From Pegea sp. RAD2-039 (lineage: Eukaryota; Chordata; Thaliacea; Salpida; Salpidae), in NCBI GenBank assembly GCA_034620365.1, contig JAQGEQ010000071.1:4154001-4218000 (forward strand): a stretch of 64,000 nt of DNA, read 5' to 3'. Below, one piece after another: positions 38,201 through 50,033 of the stretch. The notes under the pieces are model-generated. The model saw nothing but the letters and a program-made list of their open reading frames with translations. It searched no databases and was not told where the DNA came from. Both the position numbers and the translations under genes were made by a program. Within the stretch, counting starts at the first letter, position 1; each line of letters begins with the position of its first letter.

Positions 38201-41200
38201 ACCATCTTCAGCCAAAATCTCGTGTTGAAGAACTCGAAGAATGATGAGAAGTCCGTCGTGACGTAAGAAAGCGCGCGCAAAGTCGCGATCCTCATCGACG
38301 TCATCATCATCGCTGTCACGGATGAGTAATCCGCTGAGGACTTCGAGATTGTATCGAAGTCGAAAGAGGTTCATTTCAGGTTCGGTGAGAGCGAAAAGTT
38401 GACGCATCGACGTAGCGCGTCGTCGTCGTGTTTCTGCTGCTACGTCATCATCATAAACAGCTTCGAGACGTCGCAACACACGAGGATCAGGCGGGAGGAG
38501 AAGTAGGATACGTCGCGCGCTTGCTGTGACGTCACTTTGATCGTAATCAGTGAGCGCGAAGAGTTGATCATAGAAGTTGCTACCGATTGAAGCTAGTGCT
38601 GCTGCTGGTAGCTTCTCGGCCTGTGACGTCATCAGTTAGTGACGTAATGAAGGTGGTAACAAGGTTACCTTGGTGGTTGGTTGCTCGGTAACGGAGTTGT
38701 TGGTGATTTTGACGACCAGTTCTTGAGATTCAGCAAAACCAGCAGCTTCTATACTACATCTATCAAACTGAGGTGGTAGCAACTTGTGTGCGAACATCTG
38801 GACGTTGTCGGCATGACAACTGTACATTGCTGCAAGGCGCATACGCAGACGACCCACAGAGTGGTTAGCTGGAAGAGTGGAGATCTCTGGTTCGAGTCCA
38901 TCGAGTCTTGAATGGATCTGGACCGGAGTGCCACGATAAAACTCGCCATGTGTGGGTCGCGTGTTAGGATCAAAGGGTGCATGGGCTTCAACGCGCGATA
39001 CATAGAGATGTAGAAGTGATAAAAGACGGTCGATGACGATGTATCTGTGACGAGAAGTCGGTTGGCATAGCAACACACCTTCTACACTTCTCACCAACTT
39101 GTTGCCAGGTGTGTTAGTAGTCGTTGGTGGTTCAGTGCCGTTGATGTTAGCCATTACCTGAATCACGTGATTTGATTGGTTGAAAATGTTGCGATTTTAT
39201 GCAAATTACCTCAAGACGATGATAACAGTGATTAAGAAAACGTTGATGAAGATGAAGACAATCTTGTTTGAGATTACTACTGACATTTAGATAAGAATAA
39301 TTGACCAAGTTAGTCATCGCACAATCAACCACCAACTGATCTTTACACTCCAAACAAATCTTCCACAAATGATCGATCCCCGTCAACTCCAAGTTCTCAA
39401 CAATCTTCAACAAACGAACTTTGAAGAGATCTGATTGGTTAATGAAATCGCGTCACTTACAGCTTCTTTTGAACTCATTTTAATCTTATCTTCACTGATG
39501 TTGACAAGTTCCATGAAAGCCAGAAAACATTTGAACATCTCCACCGACATCTCAACGAGATTCACTTTCAAAATTCGTTCCCTACAAACGTCATTAAACA
39601 ACCAGTTACGTCACTAATGACGTCATCACTCACTTGAAAAGAGCTTTTCCTGATTCACAATCAAGATCAGAGATATTTTCTACAAACCACTTACAACAAA
39701 CGATGACGTCACGATCCGTCGCGATTCTGATGTAAGAAATGATGAAATGAAAGCGATTAAGGGAAGTGAAAGTAACCTGTTGCCAACCAGACCGTCCCAC
39801 AACTCTTTGGCCCGATTCCATGGCAAGTACAGGTCCCCTTTGTCAAGAAGAAACTTCAAAAAGTCCAAATGTGCCTCCAGATACTAAACAAGATGACGTC
39901 ATGTGGTGCTTATGACGTCATAGGGCCGATCAAACCTCGAGATGAGTGTAGCGTCCATCAAACATGGTGTCAGTGTCAGGACAGTTGTTAGTCTGATGAC
40001 ATTTGGACAGACTGTTGACCACCAACTTGACCAGTTCGTGGTTCCGGTTCAATTCACTCAAATAAATTCGTTCATTTTTATACTGGCGGTATGGTTGACC
40101 TTTGGTACGGTTACGTAGCAACACGTGCATCTGACGCAGTGCTGGTACGACCCATTGTTCCTGATGACGTCATGATGACGTCACTGCTGACGTAGGAGCG
40201 ATAAAAACCTTTTTGATGTCTTCAATACATCGATGAATGAAATCTTTGTGTAGAAAATCCTTAGTAGCAAAAGAATCCATTAGAATCTGTTGATGTTCTT
40301 GAAGAGCCATCTCTACTACGTTGTGGGACAGTTTGGGCAAATGGGCCAAGTCCCAGAGCAAGGTGAGGACCTGAAAGGTGGTTTGAAGTGAGTTGAGGGA
40401 CATGGGACGGTTTGTACCTTTTCAGTTTGCCTGTTGGCTCGAAATTTCTTTCCAACAAGTCCAATAAAAGAGATGAGTTGTAAACGCGCGCGTTCGTCTT
40501 CTTTCAGCCACGATTTATGAACTAATTTGTACAAAACATCGAGTTGACGCTCGTTAAATTCAGGTGCAGCACTTGCTACAATCAGTTGGATATTCTCCGC
40601 AACTGATAAACTGGTGTTGTCCTACAAAGTCAAAGATGCATGACCGAGCACGTGATCACGTGGTTACCTGTAACCTCCACAGTTGCGCCAATTCATCCAT
40701 ACTTAATCGATCGCCAATAAACTCGACTAGTACTCGTATTTTATCCGAGTATTGTGATTGGTCGATATGACTGTCCAATGAAATACTGAGAATTTTATGA
40801 GTGGTCAACCAGTCTGTGAATTTCTCTTCTGGTATATGAAAGTTGTTGGGGTCCACCCCTGTGCGTTTGCACGCGTTCACATTGCTGATTTCTTCAACAG
40901 CTTTTGAGATCTGACAATAAATGAGCTTTCTACCGGCTTTTCAGCTTTCAATTCCCGCCAACTTACCTCCTTGAGCCCGTTCATTTTAGCATTAAAATGG
41001 GGACAAGAAATCATCTTCAAAATAGTCTTCAGACGCAAATCATCGACATTGTCGACTTCTTTGGGCCACAAAACCACGCACACGGACTTCAACACGCTCA
41101 ACAAAGCACTTACCGAGCCCACCGACTATAAAACAAGGGTTAGGGGGAGGAAATAGAGGGCGGAACATCACCTTGTGTTTTAGATCCTCATCTTCAAGGC

Positions 41201-43891
41201 AATGGATGTATTCTACAGAACTTTCAACAACATCAACCAACAAGTCTTGAATTTTAGACGGATTTAGAAAATGAGCACAATTAGCAAATGGTTGGAGGAC
41301 AATTGTGTAATGGTGGGCATCAATAGAGGTCTCGTTTAGTTTCAAAGCATCTTTTAGAGCTTCTATCCCTTCCTGGAAAGAAGAATTTGAATATTTGCAA
41401 GCTCATAACCAACTTGCTTACCAATTCGCAAAATTTGTTGATCAAATTTACCATCCAACCAAATTCTGGTTTATAATCGTTAAACTCTGCATCAGAGTTG
41501 GTTGTCTCTGTATTAGGACGAGCAAACACCTGGTCCTCGCTACCAAACTTGCCGACCCAAATAGTTGAGGCCCACCCACGGTTTCTATTCTTTACATTCC
41601 ACGGAACCGTAGAATCAAATATCTTTGGATAAAATAATTTTGTTTTCTTTTTATTCAAACACAAATGGATGAAGTGAACTTTGCTGTTGTTCAAAACCTC
41701 TAATTCTAATGATAGAAACCTCAACAAGTTATCAAAAAACTTATCAGTAGTAGCTGCAGCTGGAATTTGTAGATAAAATTGAAAACAAATACGAACCATA
41801 GCAAGAATAGACATCAATTTAAACGGCATTGGTTTGTGTTTCAAACGCTCGACTACTAGGTTCAAAAAAATGATTGTCATCTCGTAGATACCCTCATGAA
41901 TGTCATTAAGCCATCTACAAACAAATTAATTAGTTATATTTTCGACAAGTGATTACAAGAACCTTGATACAGAAGGTGTTCCAAAAAGTTTGTTGAAACA
42001 TTCAGGTAGGCAAGTCTCTAAAAACCTCATACAATGTTCATCTGACTCATAAACATCTACAGATGAAAGATTATTGGATTGAGAAGATGAACTTGATCGA
42101 ATTTCTTACCAATTTTCATTAATTTAGTCGCACTAATCATACATTTAGCAAATGACTGATCTCTTTTGAAAGGAATAGACCAATTTTCACAATAGACACG
42201 CTCTTCTAGCTGAATGAGGTGGTTAAAGGGGAAGATAACGTCACCATCATCTATAATTAACAACTTTTAAATTATCAATCGATATATATCAAAAAAATTG
42301 ATTAAAAAAAGTAAATTATGGAAATATTGGAATGTAATTTAAATACCATCACAAGAAGTGGCAGATATCAAATCATCAGTATCATCTTTAGTGGAGTTTT
42401 CATAAGATGGTATATCCAAATTCTTTATTCTAATTAACATATTTTTATTATCAGTTCCTTATTTATAATCTAAAGAAAATATAAAAGAAGAAACTAACCC
42501 TTCTAAAGGTTGTTCCATTGCTATATCATTCATTGAGTCACTACTACCAGCAGTTAATATTGTAACAGCTTCGTTCACATCATTGTTTATTAGCTTCAAA
42601 GCTTTACGTATATCTGTCTCTTCAAAACCCATACCTATGTTTGATATATTAAATTTAAGTAAAGTGTATAATAGAAGATAGTAATAACATAATTAACAAA
42701 TTTGAAATGATAATGACATTGGTGGTCTGATTTCCTGGTTGCAATAAATTATTAATTAAGTTTAGCTAAAAAGAAAAATAAATTTTAGAAAAGGTTAGGC
42801 AAATTACTGATAGGTTTAAATTAAAAACATCAGAAGACAAAGATAATGACTTGTAAAACTACCAACAAGATTTAATCTATATAAATTAATTTTTTAAAAA
42901 TACATCTTTTTAATTTGAATGATAAAAATAAAACATCCAAAAAATATATAAAATTTTCATAAAAGTTATTTCAAGTTCAGACAACAAAATTAAAACAAAC
43001 ACTAAAAATATCTCAAGTAGATATACAATTAAATAAAAAAAACATCAATTGAAGGAAAATATAGGAAAATAAACAAAGTTATATCAACAATGTATTTATT
43101 ATGAAACAACTTTGTAGAGTTTATGATAAACAACTTGAAAACTATAAAAGAAAGTTTATTTTATGATTACTGGAAGCACTAAAATGATTTATAAAATTGA
43201 GTCAAAAACAAAGCCTCATTAGGAATATTTGGATATATATGCTAATATTTGATGATCAACTACAAGTTGCACTTTCAACCACTAAGTGTAAAGTTTTCTA
43301 GAAAACATAACAATAATGAAACAATTGAATTATGAATATTTCTATAATTTTTTGTGCTTCATCAATATCAAACTGAATTTAGTTGTGAAAGGTTAAATAA
43401 TAAACTGATTTAATTTTGACAAATTGCAAAAAACTGATCTAAATGTAAAAATTTTTTAATGCTCAATAAGCAATTTCTACAATTTTGTAATGTTAAGAAT
43501 TTAAACTAGTTATTTTAAATATAAGAACAATCAAAGTATCATTTTAAATTAACAATATAAACACTGAAATAAAATTGCTACAAATTATTAAAAAAATCAA
43601 AGTTTTAAGTGAATTGGTCGACTTTCAAATCAATGAATCAACATAAAAGTTAAATTCTAAATTTAAAATATTCTAATCATTTTGTAATTTAAAGAAAATC
43701 AATGCGAGATATTTGAGCTAGATGCTTTAATAAGATAAATAGATACAGAGAAAGATATTTAAAAATGATTATAATCTAAAATATGATTAATTTTAATATA
43801 ATCATTTTCAAATTAACAAAAATCATCATTAATAAAATATAATTTATTTACCTTTTAAAGTTTGTACATTTTCTTCAAATAAATCATTCAT
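32240..43891 (-). CDS. USP24: Ubiquitin carboxyl-terminal hydrolase USP24
   Basis: Deubiquitinase, cysteine protease family C19. Exon 1 (43891-43852) plus exon 2 (42634-42499) encode a UBA-like helix set (MGFEETDIRKALKL..NDVNEAV) as at the USP24 N-terminus. Next come helical scaffold blocks: WSIPFKRDQSFAKC (exon 42250-42110), IHEGIYEMTI (~41900), GWMVNLINKF (~41440), SPHF-like CPHFNAKMNGLKEV (~41000), LLWDLAHLPKLS (~40350), HRCIEDIKK (~40210). The catalytic core has GLCNAGATCYMNSVIQQL with the Cys codon at 36165-36167, a CxxC zinc ribbon (KICEGCPHRYERE, ~35710; CEKCNKK, ~35580), and QAGHYYSF with the His codon at 34649-34651, followed by FND. C-terminal blocks end with FQRTISAQKTL (~32400) and stop at 32240. 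I traced the C-terminal exons fully and others by landmarks only, so mid-gene exon borders are approximate. Many introns are under 100 nt. Confidence 0.93.
34990..35560 (-). repeat. Intronic 15-bp minisatellite with higher-order structure
   Basis: The USP24 intron between the zinc-ribbon exon and the His-box exon is filled with gcaaccatcagcatg units (variants catagc, cacc). A distinct variant, tagcaattatcac(t/c)agc, recurs at 35041, 35189, 35337 and 35530, giving larger blocks of 148, 148 and 193 bp. The 15-bp unit keeps several frames open on both strands (MATISMATIS.., HQHGNHQHSN.., ADGCHADGC..), and these are not genes. Confidence 0.92.
36608..36972 (-). repeat. Intronic GATGAAGACACA minisatellite in USP24
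   Basis: A tandem array of 12-bp-like units (gatgaagacacag, gatgaggaagacacag) lies between the exon ending ..SHRIDKKQIG (donor near 36972) and the exon beginning GERIVERLLLFF (acceptor AACAG near 36608). Plus-strand translation gives a striking D/E-rich ORF (36542-37066) and minus gives Ser/Val-rich ORFs. The USP24 sequence joins smoothly across the array when it is removed, so it is intronic. Confidence 0.88.
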
Positions 43892-45480
43892 TACTTTAAA
43901 AAATATTAAAACAAATTTAATTAATTTACATTTCTGAAATTTAAAACAATAATTTCAATCATTATATATCTACATTCTATCTTTCGCAAATTCATATAAA
44001 TATTAATATAAGCATAATTTAAACAAATTTTAATAACTTATAACAAATTTATATGACAAATCTTATATTGAATAAAATGTTCAAACTTTATCTAATTTAA
44101 TAAGCTATTTATTTATCAAGAAAATTATGCCTTCAACTCAAAATGAAAAATTTTAACAATTAAAAAACTTTAACTACTTGAAAATTTAAAAGACAAATTA
44201 TCTAAATTAATAAATATATTACAAAAATATATTAATATAAAATAACTCTAAAATGATGAGTAATGATAATCAAGCTATACTCGGTCTATAAAATAGAAAC
44301 AAACTTTTTAATAAACTTCCTTTTGTTTATATATGAAGCTTGAAATAACTGCAATTTAGGAATAATATTACATTAAAATTTCATAAAAAATTTATTGAAG
44401 TACTATAAATCTTAAAAGCTTAATAATTTTACAAAATAATTAATTGTATAATTCATAAACATAATTTATACTTAGATAAAATATAATTAGAAACAAAAGA
44501 TAAATATTTAGTATTAGAATGTTTTATTTATGGCAAAACACTATAGATTATAACAAATATTAGAAGTAACTAATCAAGCATACATTAAAAAATAAAGTTT
44601 TTTAAAATTTCAACTTTTATTTTGATTATTATTCTGCTTTCAATTTGATTAACAGAATGGCGAACAACACCAGATGTTTTCATTCAACTAATCTGACTAT
44701 GATTTTAATTTTTAGCAGATAAGCTAAAGGCGCGAGACAAAGGTGGTTTCAAAGCCAAAATCGGCAAAACTTCTAATGCATCCAGCTTAATTAAAACCCA
44801 TTTTTGAGAAACCTTTTTAGGAATATCCAAAAATGTATAATTATAAGTAAACACAAAAGAAAAGAAAGCAATAATTTAACAAGAAATAAATATTTTATCT
44901 TGAAAACTTTAAAAACTTAAACAGTATTTATTAAGTAAAGATGACTGCGCAATTCATAATAATCAATCACAATCTTTATCATTAATTATGATTCATTTAA
45001 TCTTTATCATACAATTAAAGCAATAAATAAAAATCAGTTTAGAATATAAGAAACGAGCTTTTTTATAAGATAACGTAGATTACAGTTTGTGCTTTTTCAA
45101 GTATTCCTTTATTAAATTTAAAATCTCAATAACAGCTTACAAAAGAATAAAAGACTTTTAAACAAAAACACCAAATATCAAACCCATATCTACGGCCTTT
45201 CAACGGCAAAATATTGTTGAAATGTTTTTGTAAATTTAGAAAAAACGTAAATAATTACATGCAAAGTTAAATATGAAGTGAAACAAAACTGCAAACTCAA
45301 TCACAGCTTCTAGTTATTCTAATTAATATTAAAGAAATATGATTTAGATAATTTTGTTGACAAGTGATATAAAATTTCTTTACTTTATGCACCTATATTG
45401 TGGCTGACTGAATTTCTATCTTTATTATTTCTTGCATAATTGTTATTACAGCAGATCCCCTTCTGCAATAAACAAGCTTT
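43892..45480. other. AT-rich region upstream of USP24
   Basis: No exon-like ORF. A slightly less AT-rich patch at about 44,640-44,800 could belong to the USP24 promoter or 5' UTR. Nothing else is recognisable. Confidence 0.4.
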
Positions 45481-45833
45481 TGATCTAATTACCTTTTTTT
45501 AAAACCTTTTATTCTAGATTTCGAAGACGGTTCAAAATAAGTTTTAGCATAAGTTTTTGACTTATAAATTTTTTCAACAGTTAGTTTGAACTTATCGGTT
45601 AGAACCAGTACTACACAAAAACTTATTTATAATTTGTATTTATACCTAAAAGGTTAGGTAAAAATTTAATCTAATATTCTTACTACTTTTATGCTGAACA
45701 ATTCAAATTTCAAGGCAACGTTTATTTGTCTGTTTGCAATAGAACTATAATACGAGCAAATGATTAAATAGAACTTGAAATTATAAAAAAAAACATTTTG
45801 CGAAACAGACATTAGAAATATACTGAACATGAT

Positions 45834-47686
45834 TCAGTGACGACGATAACGATGGCGAATTTTATGCCAACAGCTTACAGCTATTTCTCCATAAGAACAA
45901 CCAGTACAACAATGCTCTCTAAGATGTTTTGGCGTCCGTTCATAAGTAGTACTGAAAACATAAAATGAGATGTTCTAAAAACTATACTTTTGTTGTCAAT
46001 TAGATAAACAGATAATGAAACATGTAAATAAATTGTTTACTAAAATTAAAGCCAACTCTAGGATTAATTCAAACTTACGCTTCTGGATAGGTGAGTCGTT
46101 TTCTTCGTTTCCTACCATATCTTCTCGGACCACAAGTTACAGCATCAGGCCCATACACATCCATTGCTCCCTTGCAGGTTAATCCCCTTGCTGGAAAAAA
46201 ATTAAACTGTAGTTTAGTAATAACAAAATTAAATTAAATATATATAAAATTATGAGTTTTATTCAATAAGTACTTTGATAACCTTTGAAACTTAAATTGG
46301 TCATAACAAGCTATACTTGAACTTAAAAGTTATTATCAAATAAAATCGTAGTTTATAATTATTCTCAGTCGAAATTACAGAAGCCGCTTGCCAGTTACCA
46401 ACCAGTTAGCTTGGTCTCATATATTTATCTCTTATACATATTATCATTTATTATATTATTATTATACTATTTATGAAATTATTATTGCAATTTTTCTTAA
46501 ATTTGTTTCTATTCAAACCTTCATAATAACTGTTTGCAGCAAAACTTCACTGCTTACACTATATTTGATAATTATTAGATATTATGTTAAAATTATTTAT
46601 AATATTACTATTATTCGTTTTGGTTTCACTTACAGTATCTGCAGCAGTGACGTTGCAGCATCATAGGCATTGGTGGGGGAGGTGGCACTCCACAGATATC
46701 TCTGTATACTTTAATAAACAGATTTCCACATAATCCTGTAGAATCGTAAAAACGGTAGCCCCCTGGTAATATTTTTTCTTTTTTTGTTGTAGTTGTTACA
46801 GTTGTTGTTTTGGTTGTTGTAGTTGGTACAGTTGTTGTTGTAGTTGGTAATGTCGTTGTTGTAGTTGGTAAAGTTGTTGTTGTTGTTGGTAAAGTCGTTG
46901 TTCCTTCTGTTGTTGTTGGTAAAGTCGTTGTTCCTTCTGTTGCAGTTGGTAAAGTCGTTGTTCCTCCTATTGTTGTTGGTAAAGTCGTTGTTCCTTCTGT
47001 TGCTGTTGGTAAAGTCGTTGTTCCTTCTGTTGTTGTTGGTAAAGTCGTTGTTCCTTCTGTTGTTGTTGGTAAAGTCGTTGTTTCTTCTGTTGCTGTTGGT
47101 AAAGTCGTTGTTCCTTCTGTTGTTGTTGGTAAAGTCGTTTTTCCTTCTGTTGTTGTTGGTAAAGTCGTTGTTCCTTCTGTTGTTGTTGGTAAAGTCGTTT
47201 TTCCTTCTGTTGTTGTTGGTAAAGTCGCTGTTCCTTCTGTTGTTGTTGGTAAAGTCGTTGTTCCTTCTGTTGCTGTTGGTAAAGTCGTTGTTCCTTCTGT
47301 TGTTGTTGGTAAAGTCGTTGTCCTTCTGTTGTTGGTAAAGTCGTTGTTCCTTCTGTTGCAGTTGGTAAAGTCGTTGTTTCTTCTGTTGTTGGTAAAGTCG
47401 TTGTTCCTTCTGTTGTTGTTGGTAATGTCGTGGTTTCTGTTATTGTAGTTGCTAAAGTTGTTTTCAATTTACTTATGGTTTCTGAATCGTTAAATGGTTC
47501 TGGTGTTTCATCTGGTCCAGTAAATAATGAAAGAAGCTCGTCTTCTGTCAGATTGACAACAGGTTTTTCAGTAGCGGCAACTGTTAAGTTTTTTAGAAGA
47601 GGCACTTGTTGCCGGGCCACCTTCACAATTAAGAAAGTACCACAAAAAACACCGATTAAAAAAAAGGCCGAAAACCAAAATTTCAT
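45834..47686 (-). CDS. Relaxin/insulin-like peptide precursor, copy 1, frame broken
   Basis: Three exons on minus: 47686-46634, 46190-46079, 45951-45834. It begins MKFWFSAFFLIGVF, a signal peptide shared with copies 2 and 3. A unique Thr-rich mucin-like block (TEGTTTLPTT repeats) comes next. Then follow LLPGG-like ILPGGYRF, the B-chain-like LCGNLFIKVYRDICG, a proline run, CC..C..C in a KGAMDVYGPDAVTC context, a basic cleavage site (RKRRKR) and an A-chain-like HCCTGCSYGEIAVSC. Exon 1 is 1,053 nt. The phase-1 junction shared by copies 2 and 3 needs one more base, and one repeat unit near 47321 lacks a T. As written, the signal peptide frame runs into Q-rich frame-shifted sequence and stops at 46967. 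Either a pseudogene or a sequencing slip. An AATAAA on minus lies near 45,730. Confidence 0.75.
46800..47430 (-). repeat. Coding 30-bp minisatellite (Thr-rich domain)
   Basis: About twenty units of roughly 30 bp (plus strand: gttggtaaagtcgttgttcc with a ttctgttgttg link) inside exon 1 of copy 1. In the gene frame each unit encodes TTTLPTTTEG-type sequence, a likely O-glycosylated spacer. Two 27-bp units near 47,330-47,400 keep the frame, and one unit near 47321 is a base short and breaks it. Plus-strand V/G-rich and L-rich ORFs here are shadows. Confidence 0.92.
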
Positions 47687-48248
47687 GTTTTACTTTTAAA
47701 AACTTGTTTTCCTATTAAATAAAATAAAGCATTTTAGAAATAATTTTCTAAGTTCTTTAAATATATCAAAAGTATTTACTTAAATAGACGAAAAGAGAAT
47801 AATAACAAAGCCAAAAGCAGACAAAACTTCTCTCAAAGACTGAGTTTGGCAGTCAAGGGTGTCTTGGGGCGTCACATCAAGGCACTAACTTGGTTTTGTA
47901 TAAAAAAATTTTCTGATTGCACAAATTTCAAACACTGCCTATTCTTTAACATCTTGTAAATTTATATCCTCAATCAGTAAAACGAAACAGAATCATTTAC
48001 CTAAATGTACTTTTCTGGCAATACCTTTAAGGTCTACAAGTCGTATTGAAAGAGTTTTAGTTCAAAGTACTTGCTTACTTGATTCAAATCTTAAGTAAAA
48101 AATTCTATATTATGGATACTAATCTTATAGATTAATTTTGTGCTTGTTGATTCTTTCAAATTACTTCTAACTCTATAAAGCAATTGATAAGAGGTGATGA
48201 CTCAGAAAAGCTGTTAGAAATTAGAAATCTCTAATAAAAGTTGTGCTT

Positions 48249-48331
48249 TTAGCCAAAGGCTGACGAGTTGGTTGATCCATCTGAAGGTGCTGAGCTTCTG
48301 TGGGGCATCTGTATTTCTACCACCTTTTATA
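48249..48331 (-). promoter_or_regulatory. TATA box plus conserved 19-codon ORF, copy 1
   Basis: TATAAAA (minus) at 48331-48325 is followed 17 nt later by an ATG at 48308 opening a 19-codon ORF (MPHRSSAPSDGSTNSSAFG, stop 48249). The same arrangement occurs before copies 2 and 3. The main start codon is about 620 nt further on, which implies a long 5' UTR or a spliced leader exon. Confidence 0.5.
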
Positions 48332-48359
48332 TTGTAAAATCGAACGGTTTTCTGTAAAT

Positions 48360-49379
48360 AAATTTACAAAATGCTTTAGTTTTCGTCATTTCAAACATTT
48401 CATAAATGAAACATTTTATATTTTAAACTTTCCTTTATGAAATGTATGAAATATTTAGAAACTGATCCCTATTTTTAAAGTCCGATTAAATTCAATTGAT
48501 CTTTATTTGAAGGCCTCACTATAAAACTTCACTAAGGGTCATGCGCCGAAAAATTGTCCAAGTGTGTCAAGTTGCCCGATTTAGTATTTGGTTAAGTACG
48601 TTTGACGAAAGACGAAGTCTTATCGGTTTAGTTCCAGATCTTTAAATAATAATAATTATCATAAAGATTCGTAATTAATTAATCAGAAATATACTAATGA
48701 AACTTTAAAGTCACCGACTGCTCACCAACTATATTTAAATACAGCCGGACGAAACCAAAAAGTATTAAGAGCTTCACAAAATAATAAGGTACAACAACTA
48801 TTTGGGGAAATGAAATGCTGCTCTAGTCAGTAAGAGTCGCGATAAATCGAATCCTAAAATTTGTGACAACAGTTCATCCCGTAAATTATATTTATTTGTT
48901 AAATCTAATTAAAAATTTTGCTCATCCATAAGACTTCTTAATTGATGAAAATAAATATTTTTATATATTTATACAGACTTTTATTTGTAAAAATAAATTT
49001 TATAATTACTTGTAAATGTTTTTATTATCATATTATTTCATATTAATTTTTAGATACTGTATTATATCTCAGTGATGTTGACAAAATGAACCTAAGCTTT
49101 CAAAACGTCCTCACTAAAGACGACAATTATAGAAATATTATTTTAAAGTAATCAAATCTAATGGAAAATATCACTAATTTTGACATTTTCATTTCCACAA
49201 CATCAAGGACAAATTAAGTCACACTAAAAATTACTTTATGGAAGAGTTCCTACTTTATTCTAGTTTTTATTTTGTTAAGAGACCTATTCTAATTTACATC
49301 CTGTATTACACGCCTTTAATTGCTCTTTATCCTCCAGTTTCACAATAGAAGAGCTTCATCATTATTCTATTTTATATAA
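48360..49379. other. Spacer between divergent peptide genes
   Basis: AT-rich sequence without a supported gene. Parts near 48,380-48,450 contain aaatgaaac/tttatgaaat inverted runs like those beside the CR1-like 3' ends at 58.2, 62.5 and 63.7 kb, which hints at retroelement debris. Confidence 0.4.
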
Positions 49380-49660
49380 AAGGAAACAGAAAAACCCACT
49401 AAATTATCGACCAATTTCTTTTACAAGTAGCTTCAGTCGAATCTTCAAATTTATTTTTCGCAAAAATTTCTCTCATCTTCTCCACCAACATTTACTTTCT
49501 AAATATCAATTTAGGATCCTTCGTAAGACTCGTCATTAAATTAAATTGATTAAATGTTGTTTTGTATTTACCACTGGCTATACTACTCAATGACAAGACA
49601 GTCCAAATAAAATAGCCCTTAATATTATTACTAATATAAATAATATAATGATACTATGAG
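49380..49660 (+). mobile_element. CR1-like reverse transcriptase fragment
   Basis: A frame of about 54 codons (49380-49541) contains NYRPISFTSSFSRIFK and HLLSKYQFRILR, the conserved start of the non-LTR RT fingers (family NYRPISLTS..R..E, LLS..QFGF). Flanking frames are broken. It is an isolated, dead fragment. This RT segment is missing from the copy at 56.4-58.2 kb. Confidence 0.75.
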
Positions 49661-50033
49661 AAGCGTTATATGAGTCTGTTCTATGACAGCATTTCTAGGA
49701 GACGCAAAACCCCAAATTTAAAGGAGTTGAAGCCCTATTAGCAGTTCGTCGCTGTACTAATTTTGGCGTGGATAGAGCAATCTTGCTACATAGGTGTAAT
49801 AAAAAATAGCCGTTTATACAGAGCTTTATTCAAATAAATAAGACGACTAACACAACGATAATCTATTTATTTTGCACATCGTAGATAGCTGAGCTCATTC
49901 CACTTTAAATAGATTTTGAATCTTGCAAATTTTCAATTTCCGAGCATCATTTCCACTTACAAAGTTCTTCGAAGTTCTAGTATCTATAAGAGTTATAAAT
50001 ATCTTCAAGTAAAGACATTCACCATCGCATGCT

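Larger units (their letters stand above)
21150..40180. repeat. Dense dispersed palindrome TGACGTCA
   Basis: I count about 34 copies of TGACGTCA between 21.15 and 40.18 kb, for example 21162, 21181, 21794, 23586, 32868, 32939, 33039, 33497, 33782, 34456, 34567, 35823, 37317, 37511, 37530, 38109, 38526, 39893, 39913, 40162, 40173. Only single copies occur near 14582 and 50584. Most sit in short introns, often as GATGACGTCA, and some sit in exons: 22500 in Notch (M-T-S), 34456 (DDVI) and 34567 (the FND motif) in USP24. The octamer is the canonical CRE/ATF site, but this density suggests a genome-specific word rather than 34 enhancers. Confidence 0.85.

Noticed and set aside
46810-47448. Val/Gly-rich 212-codon and Leu-rich 157-codon plus-strand ORFs
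   Set aside because: They are antisense frames of the Thr-repeat in peptide copy 1; homology to copies 2 and 3 fixes the coding strand as minus.
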